In this document: positions 1 through 6,625 of the stretch, in pieces
Layout: each line of letters opens with the position of its first letter
Position numbering within the stretch: the stretch's first letter is position 1
From: Gammaproteobacteria bacterium
Lineage (GTDB): Bacteria; Pseudomonadota; Gammaproteobacteria; Steroidobacterales; Steroidobacteraceae
Reading direction: 5' to 3'
DNA: 10,604 bases
Assembly: GCA_030038645.1 (NCBI GenBank)
Contig: JASHSR010000173.1
Coordinates: 1-10,604 of the forward strand
Notes under the pieces: model-generated
What the model was told of the DNA's origin: nothing
Databases searched by the model: none
What the model saw: the letters and a program-made list of their open reading frames with translations, nothing else
Translations under genes and position numbers: made by a program

Positions 1-372
1 CAGCGCCTGCTCGAGCGCAACGGCATGCGCGTGCTCACGGCGCGCGACGGCCTCGATGCGGTGTCGATCCTGCAGGAGCACCTGCCGGACATCATCCTGC
101 TCGACATCGAGATGCCGCGCATGGACGGCTACGAGGTCGCTGCGCACGTCCGCGGGGATCCGCGGCTCAAGGATGTGCCGATCATCATGATCACCTCCCG
201 CGCCGGCGAGAAGCACCGCGCGCGCGCGATCGAGCTCGGCGTGGACGACTACCTCGGCAAGCCGTACCAGGAAGCGCAGCTGCTCGACGCCATCGCGCCG
301 CTCGTCGAGCGCCACAGGGATGCGCATACCGGCGTGCGGCCCGCGGAGCTCGGCGCCGCGGCGGCGACCTGA
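1..372 (+). CDS. chpA: ChpA/PilL-type hybrid sensor kinase, C-terminal receiver domain (partial, 5' end outside window)
   Basis: The frame is open from base 1 and ends with TGA at 370-372, giving 123 visible residues. These are most of a CheY-like receiver domain: the phosphoacceptor Asp is visible residue 35 in the strand IILLD, the conserved Thr is 65 (MITSR), and the conserved Lys is 87 in GKPY. The N-terminal acidic pair of the receiver lies upstream of the window. In the Pil-Chp system, ChpA is a large CheA-like histidine kinase with a C-terminal receiver that relays signals from the PilJ receptor to the PilG and PilH regulators controlling type IV pilus extension and retraction. The SRAGEKHR and LGKPYQE stretches are typical of ChpA/PilL ends, and the next gene is ChpC-like, which supports this over a free-standing CheY. 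A stand-alone regulator cannot be excluded without upstream sequence. A short Ala-rich tail follows the domain. Confidence 0.8.
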   Translation, partial: QRLLERNGMRVLTARDGLDAVSILQEHLPDIILLDIEMPRMDGYEVAAHVRGDPRLKDVPIIMITSRAGEKHRARAIELGVDDYLGKPYQEAQLLDAIAPLVERHRDAHTGVRPAELGAAAAT

Positions 373-417
373 GCGGGAGGCGCTGGGATCGCGGTGCACG
401 CGACCCGGAACGTGTAA

Positions 418-434
418 CGGCGCGAAGCGCGCCG
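418..434 (+). promoter_or_regulatory. Hairpin directly in front of the chpC ribosome-binding site
   Basis: A perfect 7-bp inverted repeat, CGGCGCG (418-424) and CGCGCCG (428-434), encloses a 3-base loop AAG. Its last base is the first G of the GGAG at 434-437, and the chpC ATG is at 450. No T-run follows, so it does not look like an intrinsic terminator. It could affect ribosome access or mRNA stability between chpA and chpC. The repeat is seen; the role is inference, and GC-rich DNA makes such repeats fairly common. Confidence 0.35.
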
Positions 435-449
435 GAGTAAGAGGGTTCG

Positions 450-923
450 ATGGCCGAGCGAGTTGCAGAGATCTACAGCCTCCTGATTCCGCTGGCTGAT
501 GGAAGGCTCATCATTCCGCGCTCGTGCGTCGCGGAGGTCGTCGGCTTTCAGGCGCCGTCGGAGATGACGGGCGCGCCGCCTTGGTACGTCGGCACCATCT
601 CGTGGAACGGCCGGCACGTGCCGCTCGTCTCCTTCGAGGGCGCTTGCGGGCAGAGCATTCCGCCCGCCTCCAGCCGCTCGCGCGTCGTCGTCTTCCACTG
701 CATCGGCACGCGCGTGGAGGCGGGCTTCTTCGGGATCGTCTCGCAAGGCTTTCCGCAGCTCGTGCGCGTGAGCTCCGATGTGGTGCGGCCCGACAACTCG
801 CGCGTGTTCTCCGACCGCTCGCCCGTCGTCTGCCAGATCCGCATGGTGAATGAGACTCCGTGGGTCCCCGACCTCGAGCGGCTCGAGGACATGATCGCGG
901 ACGAGACGCACGCGGCGGCGTAG
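450..923 (+). CDS. chpC: CheW-like chemotaxis adaptor, ChpC-type
   Basis: A 157-residue protein made up almost entirely of one CheW-like fold. It opens with an EIYSLLIPLADGRLIIP strand, followed by the AEVVGF segment at about 28-33, a PPWYVGTISWNGRHVPLVSFE core at about 43-63, and a second beta-rich half to about residue 133. CheW-type adaptors tie chemoreceptors to a CheA kinase in membrane-associated arrays. In the Pil-Chp system PilI is the main adaptor and ChpC a second one. It lies 77 bases after the ChpA-like stop on the same strand, so it is probably co-transcribed. GAGG at 441-444 and GGAG at 434-437 precede the chosen ATG. The acidic C-terminal tail (LERLEDMIADE) lies outside the core fold. 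No chpB methylesterase gene separates it from chpA, unlike the P. aeruginosa order. The assignment as ChpC rather than a generic CheW rests on context and sequence style. Confidence 0.8.
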   Translation: MAERVAEIYSLLIPLADGRLIIPRSCVAEVVGFQAPSEMTGAPPWYVGTISWNGRHVPLVSFEGACGQSIPPASSRSRVVVFHCIGTRVEAGFFGIVSQGFPQLVRVSSDVVRPDNSRVFSDRSPVVCQIRMVNETPWVPDLERLEDMIADETHAAA

Positions 924-937
924 ACGGTCTGCTCGCG

Positions 938-1729
938 TCAGGCGGGCTTGCGGGCGCGTACCTGCAGCCGCACCATCGGCACGTGCACCGAGCCGCTCGC
1001 ATCGGGCGGATGCGAGGCGAGGTACTGATCGACCGCCTCCTCGATGAACCGCACGCGCTTCGGTGAAGCGACCCGGTTGGTGTAAGGGTGCCAGGCGCTG
1101 CGGATCCAGCCGGTGAACGCGGCCCGGTCCGAGTGGACCATGTCCTTTGGAATGAGCCGCGCTTCGTCCACCTCGAAGCCCGCCTCCCCGAGCCAGCGCT
1201 CGTAGTCCTGTGGCCGGTGAAACGCGTACGGGAAAGCAAAGTCCTGGAACGCGCCGGCCCACTGCGGCCGACGCGTCACGGCATCCATCGCGGCGATCAC
1301 CGTGGCGGCACAGCCGTAGCCGCCCATCTGGGCGACGAGCCGACCGGCGGGTCGCAGCGCCCGGGCGATACCGGCGATCACAGGCCGCTGGTCGGCCACC
1401 CAGTGGAGCGTCGCGCTCGAGTACACGACGCAGAATTGCGAGTCGAACGGCAGGGCGCTCGCGTCTGCCTGCATGAAGGTCAAGTTGGGCCGCCGATCGC
1501 CCGCGAATGCGGCGCGCGCGTGGCGGATCATATCGGCTGAGGAGTCCACTCCCACGACACGCCCTTGCGGCACGCGCTCCGCAATGGCGGCGGTGATGCG
1601 GCCATCGCCACTCCCGATGTCGAGCACGCAATCGTTCGGCCGCAGATCGAGAGAGCCCAGCAACTCGCGAGCCCAGACCTCCTGGCCCCCCGAATGGCGG
1701 GCGTAGTCCTCGGCGTTCCATTCATACAT
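938..1729 (-). CDS. Class I SAM-dependent methyltransferase, trans-aconitate methyltransferase-like
   Basis: A 263-residue Rossmann-fold methyltransferase. Motif I is LDIGSGDG at residues 36-43, the acidic residue binding the SAM ribose is Asp62 in VVGVDSS, motif III is QADASALPF at 87-95, and the strand-4 region reads VVYSSATLHWV at 101-111. The first 12 residues (YEWNAEDYARHS) and the overall length resemble trans-aconitate 2-methyltransferase (Tam) and its many relatives, which methylate small carboxylic acids or unknown metabolites. The C-terminal half (about 150-263) presumably forms the substrate lid and does not identify the substrate. GGAG lies 7 bases before the ATG, supporting this start. 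It is downstream of rsmE on the same strand with a gap of 117 bases, so it may be the last gene of a bioA-rsmE unit. It converges with chpC, leaving 14 bases between the stops. The fold is certain; the substrate is not. Confidence 0.8.
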   Translation of the reverse strand: MYEWNAEDYARHSGGQEVWARELLGSLDLRPNDCVLDIGSGDGRITAAIAERVPQGRVVGVDSSADMIRHARAAFAGDRRPNLTFMQADASALPFDSQFCVVYSSATLHWVADQRPVIAGIARALRPAGRLVAQMGGYGCAATVIAAMDAVTRRPQWAGAFQDFAFPYAFHRPQDYERWLGEAGFEVDEARLIPKDMVHSDRAAFTGWIRSAWHPYTNRVASPKRVRFIEEAVDQYLASHPPDASGSVHVPMVRLQVRARKPA

Positions 1730-1846
1730 CGGCTGTCTCCTACGGCCCCGAGCCGCCGCGGCCCCGCGATGCCGGAGTCGCTCGCGCGGCGGTCTCCCGG
1801 TCGAGAAGCGGCATGCTACAGGGTTCGATATCCAGACGGTCGGCGC

Positions 1847-2596
1847 TCACATATCCCCGAGGTGCTGCTGGAGCGCCGCGAGCGCGGCGATTGCGGCGGT
1901 CTCCGTGCGTAGCACGCGGGGACCCAGGTTGAGCGCGCGAAATCCCGCATCGATCGCAGCCTGCTGCTCCGGCTCGGAGAGGCCGCCTTCGGGACCGATC
2001 AGCACGATCAGCGCGGCGCCGGCGGATTTCGGGTCGCGGACGGTCTTCAGGTCGCCGACTCTCAAACCGCCGGCGGGCGAGAGGACGAGTCGCGTCGCGC
2101 CGGGCTCGAGCGACGACAGGATTGCCGCGAGCGTCGCCGGTGTCGCGATCTCGGGCACGGCGTTGCGGCCGCATTGCTCGCACGCCGCCACGGCCACGGC
2201 GCGCCAGTGCCGCTGCTTCGACTGCGCCTGCTTCGCATCGAGACGCACCACGGTGCGCTCCGTCAGTACGGGCACGATTCGCCGGACGCCGAGCTCCGTC
2301 GCCTTCTGCACCACGAGGTCCATGCGCTCGCCGCGGGAGACGCCCTGCGCGAGCGTCAGCGCGAGGGGCGACTCCCGTTCGATAGGGCGATGCTCGCCGA
2401 GCGTGAGGAGCACGGCGTCCTTGTGCAGTCCATCGATGCGCGCCGGGTACTCGCCGCCCCGCCCATCGAACACGGTAAGGTCATCGCCCGGCTCGAGGCG
2501 CAGAACGCCCCTCACGTGATTGGCCGCCGCGCCGCGCACGGTCACATGCGAGTTCGGCGAGAGCGGCTCATCGATGTGGACTCGTGTCAAGCGCAT
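1847..2596 (-). CDS. rsmE: 16S rRNA (uracil(1498)-N3)-methyltransferase RsmE
   Basis: A 249-residue SPOUT-family methyltransferase that makes m3U1498 in 16S rRNA of the assembled 30S subunit, near the decoding site, using SAM. Residues 1 to about 70 form the PUA-like RNA-binding domain, with NHVRGVLRLEPGD at 26-38. The SPOUT domain follows, with KATELGV at 98-104, the EQCGR signature at 140-144, the GPEGGLS loop at 201-207, and LGPRVLRTETA at 224-234, which forms the trefoil-knot SAM pocket. Length is normal for the family. The ATG starts one base after the bioA stop (TGA-C-ATG), and no good Shine-Dalgarno sequence is visible at usual spacing, so translation is probably coupled to bioA by termination and reinitiation. 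Gene order bioA-rsmE next to a chp cluster matches my memory of P. aeruginosa. Identification is strong. Confidence 0.95.
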   Translation of the reverse strand: MRLTRVHIDEPLSPNSHVTVRGAAANHVRGVLRLEPGDDLTVFDGRGGEYPARIDGLHKDAVLLTLGEHRPIERESPLALTLAQGVSRGERMDLVVQKATELGVRRIVPVLTERTVVRLDAKQAQSKQRHWRAVAVAACEQCGRNAVPEIATPATLAAILSSLEPGATRLVLSPAGGLRVGDLKTVRDPKSAGAALIVLIGPEGGLSEPEQQAAIDAGFRALNLGPRVLRTETAAIAALAALQQHLGDM

Positions 2597-2597
2597 G

Positions 2598-3965
2598 TCA
2601 GTCGCGCGTCGCCTGCTCGATGCCCCCGCGCGCGACTTCGACCATGAAGTCGATCTCCTCGGGCGTGATCACGTACGGGGGCATGAAGTACACCACGTTG
2701 CCGATGGGGCGCAGCAGGGCGCCGCGCTCGAGTCCGTACCGGTACACGATGAGTCCGCGGCGCTCCTGCCAGGGGTAGGGCTCCCGGCTCGCCTTCTCGC
2801 GCACGAGCTCCATGGCGGCGATCATTCCGCACTGGCGCACCTCAGCGACGTGAGGATGATCGGCGAGCGTCCGCACGCGCGCTCCCAAATGGGCGGCGAG
2901 ATCGCGGTTGCGCTCGATCACGCGGTCTTCCCGGAAGATGCCGAGAGTCGCGCGCGCCGCGGCGCAGGCGAGCGCGTTGCCGGTATAGCTGTGCGAGTGC
3001 AGGAAGGCGTTGAGGCGCGTGTACTCATCGTAGAACGCCGCGTAGAGGGGCTCCGTCGTCATCACGACCGACAGGGGCAGGTAGCCGCCCGTCAGGCCCT
3101 TCGAGAGGCACATCAGGTCCGGGCGGATGCCCGCCTGCTCGCACGCGAACATCGTGCCGGTGCGGCCGAATCCGACCGCGATCTCGTCGGCGATCAGATG
3201 CACCTCGTGGCGGTCGCAGGCTTCGCGCAGCAGTGCGAGATAGGCCGGGTCGTACATCCGCATGCCGCCGGCGCACTGCACGAGCGGCTCGACGATGACG
3301 GCGGCGACCTCGCGCGCGTGGCGCGCGAGCGCTTCCTCCATGTGCGCGAACTTGCGGCGCGAGTGATCGGCCCAGGACTCGCCCGCTTCCCGCTCGAAAC
3401 AGTCGGGGGAGGGGACCGTGATCACATCCATGAGCAGCGGGCGGTAGACCGACTTGTAGAGCTCGACGTTCCCCACGGCGAGCGCGCCCAGCGTCTCGCC
3501 GTGATAGCTGTTCGAGAGCGTCACGAACCGGCGCTTCTCGGTCCTTCCGACGTTGCGCCAGTAGTGGAAACTCATCTTCACGGCGACCTCCACGGCCGCG
3601 GAGCCGTTGTCGGCGTAGAAGCAGCGGGTGAGTCCCCGCGGGGCGATCGCGGCGAGCGTCTCGCTCAGGTCGATGATGGGCTCGTGCGTGAACCCCGCGA
3701 GGATCACGTGCTCCAGCCGCTCGAGCTGCGCGCGCACGGCCGCGTTGATGCGCGGGTTGGCGTGGCCGAACAGGTTCACCCACCACGAGCTCACGGCATC
3801 GAGATAGCGCCGGCCCTCGAAGTCCTCGAGCCACACGCCCTCCCCGCGCCGGATGGGGATCATCGGCATCTCCCGCTCGTGGTCCTTCATCTGGGTGCAG
3901 GGATGCCAGACGTGCGCGAGGTCGCGGGCGACGTACGGCGCGTTCGCGGCGGCAGGGGGGCTCAT
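2598..3965 (-). CDS. bioA: Adenosylmethionine-8-amino-7-oxononanoate aminotransferase (DAPA synthase)
   Basis: A PLP-dependent class III aminotransferase that converts 7-keto-8-aminopelargonate to 7,8-diaminopelargonate in biotin synthesis, with SAM as the unusual amino donor. With the start used here (455 residues), WHPCTQMKDHE is at 20-30, SSWWVN at 59-64, DNGS (phosphate-binding) at 119-122, SYHGET at 153-158, the pyridine-binding Asp at 260 in ADEI, the Schiff-base Lys at 289 in LSKGLTGG, and SHSYTGN at 324-330. Arg419 in RPIGNVVYFMPPY corresponds to the substrate-carboxylate Arg of E. coli BioA. The paired Trp residues and the MPPY segment separate BioA from other class III enzymes. An ATG four codons upstream (3977) has no Shine-Dalgarno sequence, whereas GGAGAG sits just before 3965. 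No other bio gene is in the window and I see no BirA- or BioR-type operator. It is the first gene of a minus-strand run with rsmE. Confidence 0.96.
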   Translation of the reverse strand: MSPPAAANAPYVARDLAHVWHPCTQMKDHEREMPMIPIRRGEGVWLEDFEGRRYLDAVSSWWVNLFGHANPRINAAVRAQLERLEHVILAGFTHEPIIDLSETLAAIAPRGLTRCFYADNGSAAVEVAVKMSFHYWRNVGRTEKRRFVTLSNSYHGETLGALAVGNVELYKSVYRPLLMDVITVPSPDCFEREAGESWADHSRRKFAHMEEALARHAREVAAVIVEPLVQCAGGMRMYDPAYLALLREACDRHEVHLIADEIAVGFGRTGTMFACEQAGIRPDLMCLSKGLTGGYLPLSVVMTTEPLYAAFYDEYTRLNAFLHSHSYTGNALACAAARATLGIFREDRVIERNRDLAAHLGARVRTLADHPHVAEVRQCGMIAAMELVREKASREPYPWQERRGLIVYRYGLERGALLRPIGNVVYFMPPYVITPEEIDFMVEVARGGIEQATRD

Positions 3966-3969
3966 GGGT

Positions 3970-3975
3970 CTCTCC
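3970..3975 (-). promoter_or_regulatory. Ribosome-binding site that decides the bioA start
   Basis: On the minus strand GGAGAG lies 4 bases before the ATG at 3965-3963 (6 bases counted from GGAG). It overlaps the alternative upstream ATG at 3977-3975, so it cannot serve that start. This favours the shorter BioA, lacking the MERP extension. Confidence 0.6.
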
Positions 3976-4050
3976 ATTCACGATGCGCGGGTCGTCGCGC
4001 ATCCTGTACAGTGTAGCGGGCCCGTGTCACGCTTCCGGGGTCCGTCCCCT

Positions 4051-4074
4051 GCCTGCGGCCGGAGCGCCGCAGGC
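4051..4074 (+). promoter_or_regulatory. Inverted repeat in the ampD leader / bioA-ampD divergent region
   Basis: GCCTGCGG (4051-4058) and CCGCAGGC (4067-4074) form a perfect 8-bp stem around an 8-base loop, ending 26 bases before the ampD ATG. On the plus strand it would fold in the ampD leader; on the minus strand it lies upstream of bioA. No T-run follows it on the plus strand. The same intergenic region holds the short palindromes CTGTACAG (4004-4011) and CGGGCCCG (4017-4024), possible protein-binding sites. Only the symmetry is observed; function is unknown. Confidence 0.35.
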
Positions 4075-4100
4075 GGCATTCGGCATCCGCTCCACGCGCC

Positions 4101-4688
4101 ATGTCAGACCATTCTGCAGCAAAACCCCTCCACGTCGATGCCGCGACCGGGCTCGCCGCGGGCGTCCGTCAAGTCTTGTCGCCGCATTTCGACGAGCGCC
4201 CGAGCGGCACCGTGGTGGACCTCATCGTCGTTCACGGCATCAGCCTTCCGCCGGGCGAGTTCGGCGGACCGTGGATCGACCGGCTGTTCACCGGCGGCCT
4301 GCCGGCCGATGCCCACCCTTATTTTCGCGAGATAGCCGGCCAGCGCGTGTCGGCGCACGCCTTGGTCCGGCGCACCGGGGCCATCGTCCAGTACGTTCCA
4401 TTCGGCCTGCGCGCCTGGCACGCCGGAGCGTCGCAGTACCAGGGGCGGCCTGCCTGCAACGACTTCTCGATCGGCATCGAGCTCGAGGGCACCGACGATG
4501 AGCCCTACACCGATGTCCAGTACACCCGGCTCGCGCGGCTGGTCGAGGCGCTGCTCACCGCGTATCCGACGTTGAGCCGGGAGCGTATCGCCGGCCACAG
4601 CGAGATCGCCCCGGGCCGCAAGACGGACCCGGGCCCAGCGTTCGACTGGGAACGGTTGCGCGGCCTGATCGGAGGCTCCGATGGCTGA
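4101..4688 (+). CDS. ampD: 1,6-anhydro-N-acetylmuramyl-L-alanine amidase AmpD
   Basis: A 195-residue N-acetylmuramoyl-L-alanine amidase of the AmpD (amidase_2) family. It acts in the cytoplasm, cutting the stem peptide from anhydro-muropeptides during cell-wall recycling. In bacteria with AmpC it thereby limits the inducer that activates AmpR. By alignment to Citrobacter AmpD, the zinc ligands are His45 (VVHGISLPPGEFGG), His166 (AGHSEIAPGRK) and Asp176 (KTDPGPAFDW). Catalytic Glu127 lies in SIGIELEGTD, and Lys174 precedes the Asp ligand. AWHAG at 105-109 is also family-typical. There is no signal peptide, as expected for AmpD rather than the periplasmic AmpDh proteins. No clear Shine-Dalgarno sequence precedes this ATG, so the start is the least certain part. 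ampE, its neighbour in enterobacteria and pseudomonads, is absent; instead the 3' end overlaps an SDR gene by 8 bases. Confidence 0.95.
   Translation: MSDHSAAKPLHVDAATGLAAGVRQVLSPHFDERPSGTVVDLIVVHGISLPPGEFGGPWIDRLFTGGLPADAHPYFREIAGQRVSAHALVRRTGAIVQYVPFGLRAWHAGASQYQGRPACNDFSIGIELEGTDDEPYTDVQYTRLARLVEALLTAYPTLSRERIAGHSEIAPGRKTDPGPAFDWERLRGLIGGSDG
4671..4675 (+). promoter_or_regulatory. Ribosome-binding site of the FabG-like SDR inside the ampD end
   Basis: A full GGAGG lies 5 bases before the SDR ATG at 4681, inside the last codons of ampD. Ribosomes finishing ampD (stop 4686-4688) would sit over this site, so the two genes are probably translationally coupled. Confidence 0.6.
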
Positions 4689-5457
4689 GTGGCACGAGCA
4701 GGTGGCGGTGGTAACGGGAGCCTCCCGCGGGATCGGGCGGGCGGTGGCGCATCTCCTTGCGGCCCGAGGCGCGGCCGTTTGCGTCAATTACGCTGCGCGC
4801 GCCGATGCAGCCGAAGCCGTCGTGCGCGAGATCCGCGACGCGGGCGGGCGGGCGACCGCGGTACAGGCCGACGTGGCCGACGCGGATCAGGTGCAGCGCA
4901 TGATCGAGCGAGCCGCCGCCGAGCTGGGCCCGATCACCATTCTCGTGAACAATGCAGGCGTGATCGCGCGCGCGACGCTCGAGACCTTCGACGCGCAGGC
5001 CTTCGCGCACCTGAACCGAGTCAACGTCGAGGGTGTCATTCACGCCACGCGCGCGGTCGTGCCTGCGATGCGGCAGCGCGGATACGGCCGTATCGTGAAC
5101 ATCAGCTCCATCGCAGGCATCGGCACGGCGCTCCCGGGCAGCACCTTCTACGCGGCGACGAAGGCGCAGGTGCTGATCCTCAGCATGCGGTTTGCGTTCG
5201 AGCTCGGACCGTACGGCATCACGGTGAACGCGGTCGCGCCAGGCTTCGTGCGCACGGACATGACCTCCGGCGCGCTGCGTGAGCGCGGCTCGGAAACGGA
5301 GCGCCGCTTCGCCGAGAAGACGATGGTGGGCCGAGTCGGCGAGCCCGAGGACATCGCGAACGCCGTGGCGTTTCTCGCGGCGCCGGAGTCGGGCTGGATC
5401 ACGGCGCAGGCGCTGACCGTGGACGGCGGTCGGATGGACTACATCGGGCACGGGTGA
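4681..5457 (+). CDS. FabG-like short-chain dehydrogenase/reductase
   Basis: A 258-residue classical SDR. The cofactor motif TGASRGIG is at 12-19, NNAG at 90-93, and the catalytic set is Asn115, Ser143 (ISS), Tyr157 and Lys161 (YAATK). ITVNAVAPGFVRTDM at 180-194 is typical of FabG-like reductases. The beta-2 end (VNYAAR) lacks an acidic residue, which suggests NADP(H). True FabG reduces 3-oxoacyl-ACP in fatty acid synthesis, but the housekeeping copy normally sits with fabD and acpP, which are absent here, and the C-terminus (DGGRMDYIGHG) is not that of E. coli FabG. A broader acyl or secondary-metabolite reductase is therefore equally likely. It overlaps ampD by 8 bases and ends in tandem TGA codons, converging on the hydrolase gene 16 bases on. 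The superfamily is certain; the substrate is unknown. Confidence 0.88.
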   Translation: MAEWHEQVAVVTGASRGIGRAVAHLLAARGAAVCVNYAARADAAEAVVREIRDAGGRATAVQADVADADQVQRMIERAAAELGPITILVNNAGVIARATLETFDAQAFAHLNRVNVEGVIHATRAVVPAMRQRGYGRIVNISSIAGIGTALPGSTFYAATKAQVLILSMRFAFELGPYGITVNAVAPGFVRTDMTSGALRERGSETERRFAEKTMVGRVGEPEDIANAVAFLAAPESGWITAQALTVDGGRMDYIGHG

Positions 5458-5473
5458 TGAAGGGCGGATGCGC

Positions 5474-6505
5474 TCACGACGAGGCGGCGAATACTCCGCG
5501 CGTTCGAGTTTCGGATTCGCTCGGCAGCGTGGCCGTCCACTCGAGCAGCGTGCGCGCGAACAAAGCTGGATCCTGGCCGTGCATGACGTGGCCCATCTCG
5601 GGGAATGACTTGTAGAGGAACGGCTGCCCGGCGCCGGTAATGAGCTCGCGCACGCGCGCCAGCTGCAAATCGGAGATTGCGCCGACAAACATACCGGTCT
5701 TCTCGTCGCGCCACCGAAAGTGATGGGTGAACAGCACGGGACACTTGACCGCGGCCAGCATCCTCGCGTGATCGCAGCTCGCCCCAACCGTTCCGGTCAA
5801 GAACGCCCGGGCCCACTCGGGGTCGTATTCCCTCACCATCTGCCGCCGCAGTGCGATGCCCTTGGGATCGGGGGGCGGTGGCAGGAATTGCGCAAAGGCC
5901 CGGGCGATCTGCGGCGGCATGGCTTCGATCCTCTCCTGCATCGCCTTGGCGAGCCCCTCCTCATCGCCGATGGTCCATTGGTCGCCGAGATACTTGTTGA
6001 AGAGGGCGAACATCCCGCCCGCAGCCCCCTCGCGTATGCTCTGGCCGCGCTCCGGAGCGACCTCGGATTGCAAGAGCGGTGGATCCTCGTAATGAGCGCC
6101 GCGCACCAGGCCGGGCGGAGCGTAGGCCGAAAGCCAGGCGGCGATGACCCCGCCGGAGGAAAGCCCGCTCACGACCACCGGCCGGCGGATCCGGAACGCG
6201 ATGAGGCGTACCACGTCCTCGCCGATGTTATCGAGCGTGTAGCGGCCGGGCGTGCGGCTCGAGCGGCCCTGGCCCCGCAGATCGACCGCGTAGATCTGAA
6301 AGTGCGCCTCGAGCCGCCCCATGGCCGGCTCGTAGCCCCACCAGGATTCGGTCTGTCCGGGTAGCAGCACGAGCGCGGGCTGCTCGGCCGATCCCGCCGT
6401 TGCATAGTTGAGCGACACCTCGCCGGTGTCGAACAGATGCTCCGGATAGGCATGGGGGACATAGGTCTGGTCCGGGAGGTGCGGACCGTACTTACCCTGC
6501 GGCAT
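5474..6505 (-). CDS. Alpha/beta hydrolase of unknown substrate
   Basis: A 343-residue alpha/beta-hydrolase-fold protein. The oxyanion-side strand reads ALVLLPGQTESW at 44-55, the next signature is AVDLRGQGRSS at 73-83, and the nucleophile elbow is GLSSG at 114-118, making Ser116 the likely nucleophile. His306 in PEMGHVMHG is the catalytic His; the acid is probably Asp267 after the VLFTHHFRW strand, though that is less clear. A long insert between about 135 and 240, with a Pro-rich LPPPPDP at 208-214, would form the cap domain over the active site. No signal peptide is seen. GGAG stands 6 bases before the ATG. It lies 120 bases after the SDR gene on the same strand, so the two may form one catabolic operon (ester or ring-cleavage hydrolysis plus alcohol oxidation). 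I cannot name the substrate; esterase, epoxide hydrolase or C-C hydrolase are all open. Confidence 0.85.
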   Translation of the reverse strand: MPQGKYGPHLPDQTYVPHAYPEHLFDTGEVSLNYATAGSAEQPALVLLPGQTESWWGYEPAMGRLEAHFQIYAVDLRGQGRSSRTPGRYTLDNIGEDVVRLIAFRIRRPVVVSGLSSGGVIAAWLSAYAPPGLVRGAHYEDPPLLQSEVAPERGQSIREGAAGGMFALFNKYLGDQWTIGDEEGLAKAMQERIEAMPPQIARAFAQFLPPPPDPKGIALRRQMVREYDPEWARAFLTGTVGASCDHARMLAAVKCPVLFTHHFRWRDEKTGMFVGAISDLQLARVRELITGAGQPFLYKSFPEMGHVMHGQDPALFARTLLEWTATLPSESETRTRGVFAASS

Positions 6506-6625
6506 CGGTTGCTCCCATTCGCCGATCGGACGGCGCCGGCAAGAGCTTAACCGACCCCATCGCCGAGCCGGTAGCTCGCGCCGGTCTCCCCCGATTGGCG
6601 GCTGGCGCGCATGATGTCGCCCCCG

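Noticed and set aside
249..1721. A 490-codon open frame on the minus strand across chpC and the methyltransferase
   Set aside because: It overlaps two well-supported genes, is Arg-rich, has no motif, and shares no start signal.
1753..1792. Inverted repeat CCGCCGCG / CGCGGCGG between rsmE and the methyltransferase
   Set aside because: The 24-base loop and simple GC composition make a chance match likely, and no T-run follows on either strand.
2520..4016. A 498-codon open frame on the plus strand across bioA and its flanks
   Set aside because: It is antisense to the clearly identified bioA, has low-complexity Arg/His/Ala-rich composition and no recognisable domain. Long antisense frames are expected in GC-rich DNA.
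4004..4030. A sigma-70 promoter for bioA using GTGACA (4030-4025) and TACAGG (4009-4004) on the minus strand
   Set aside because: The -10 matches only three of six bases and the spacer is 15, so it is not supportable.
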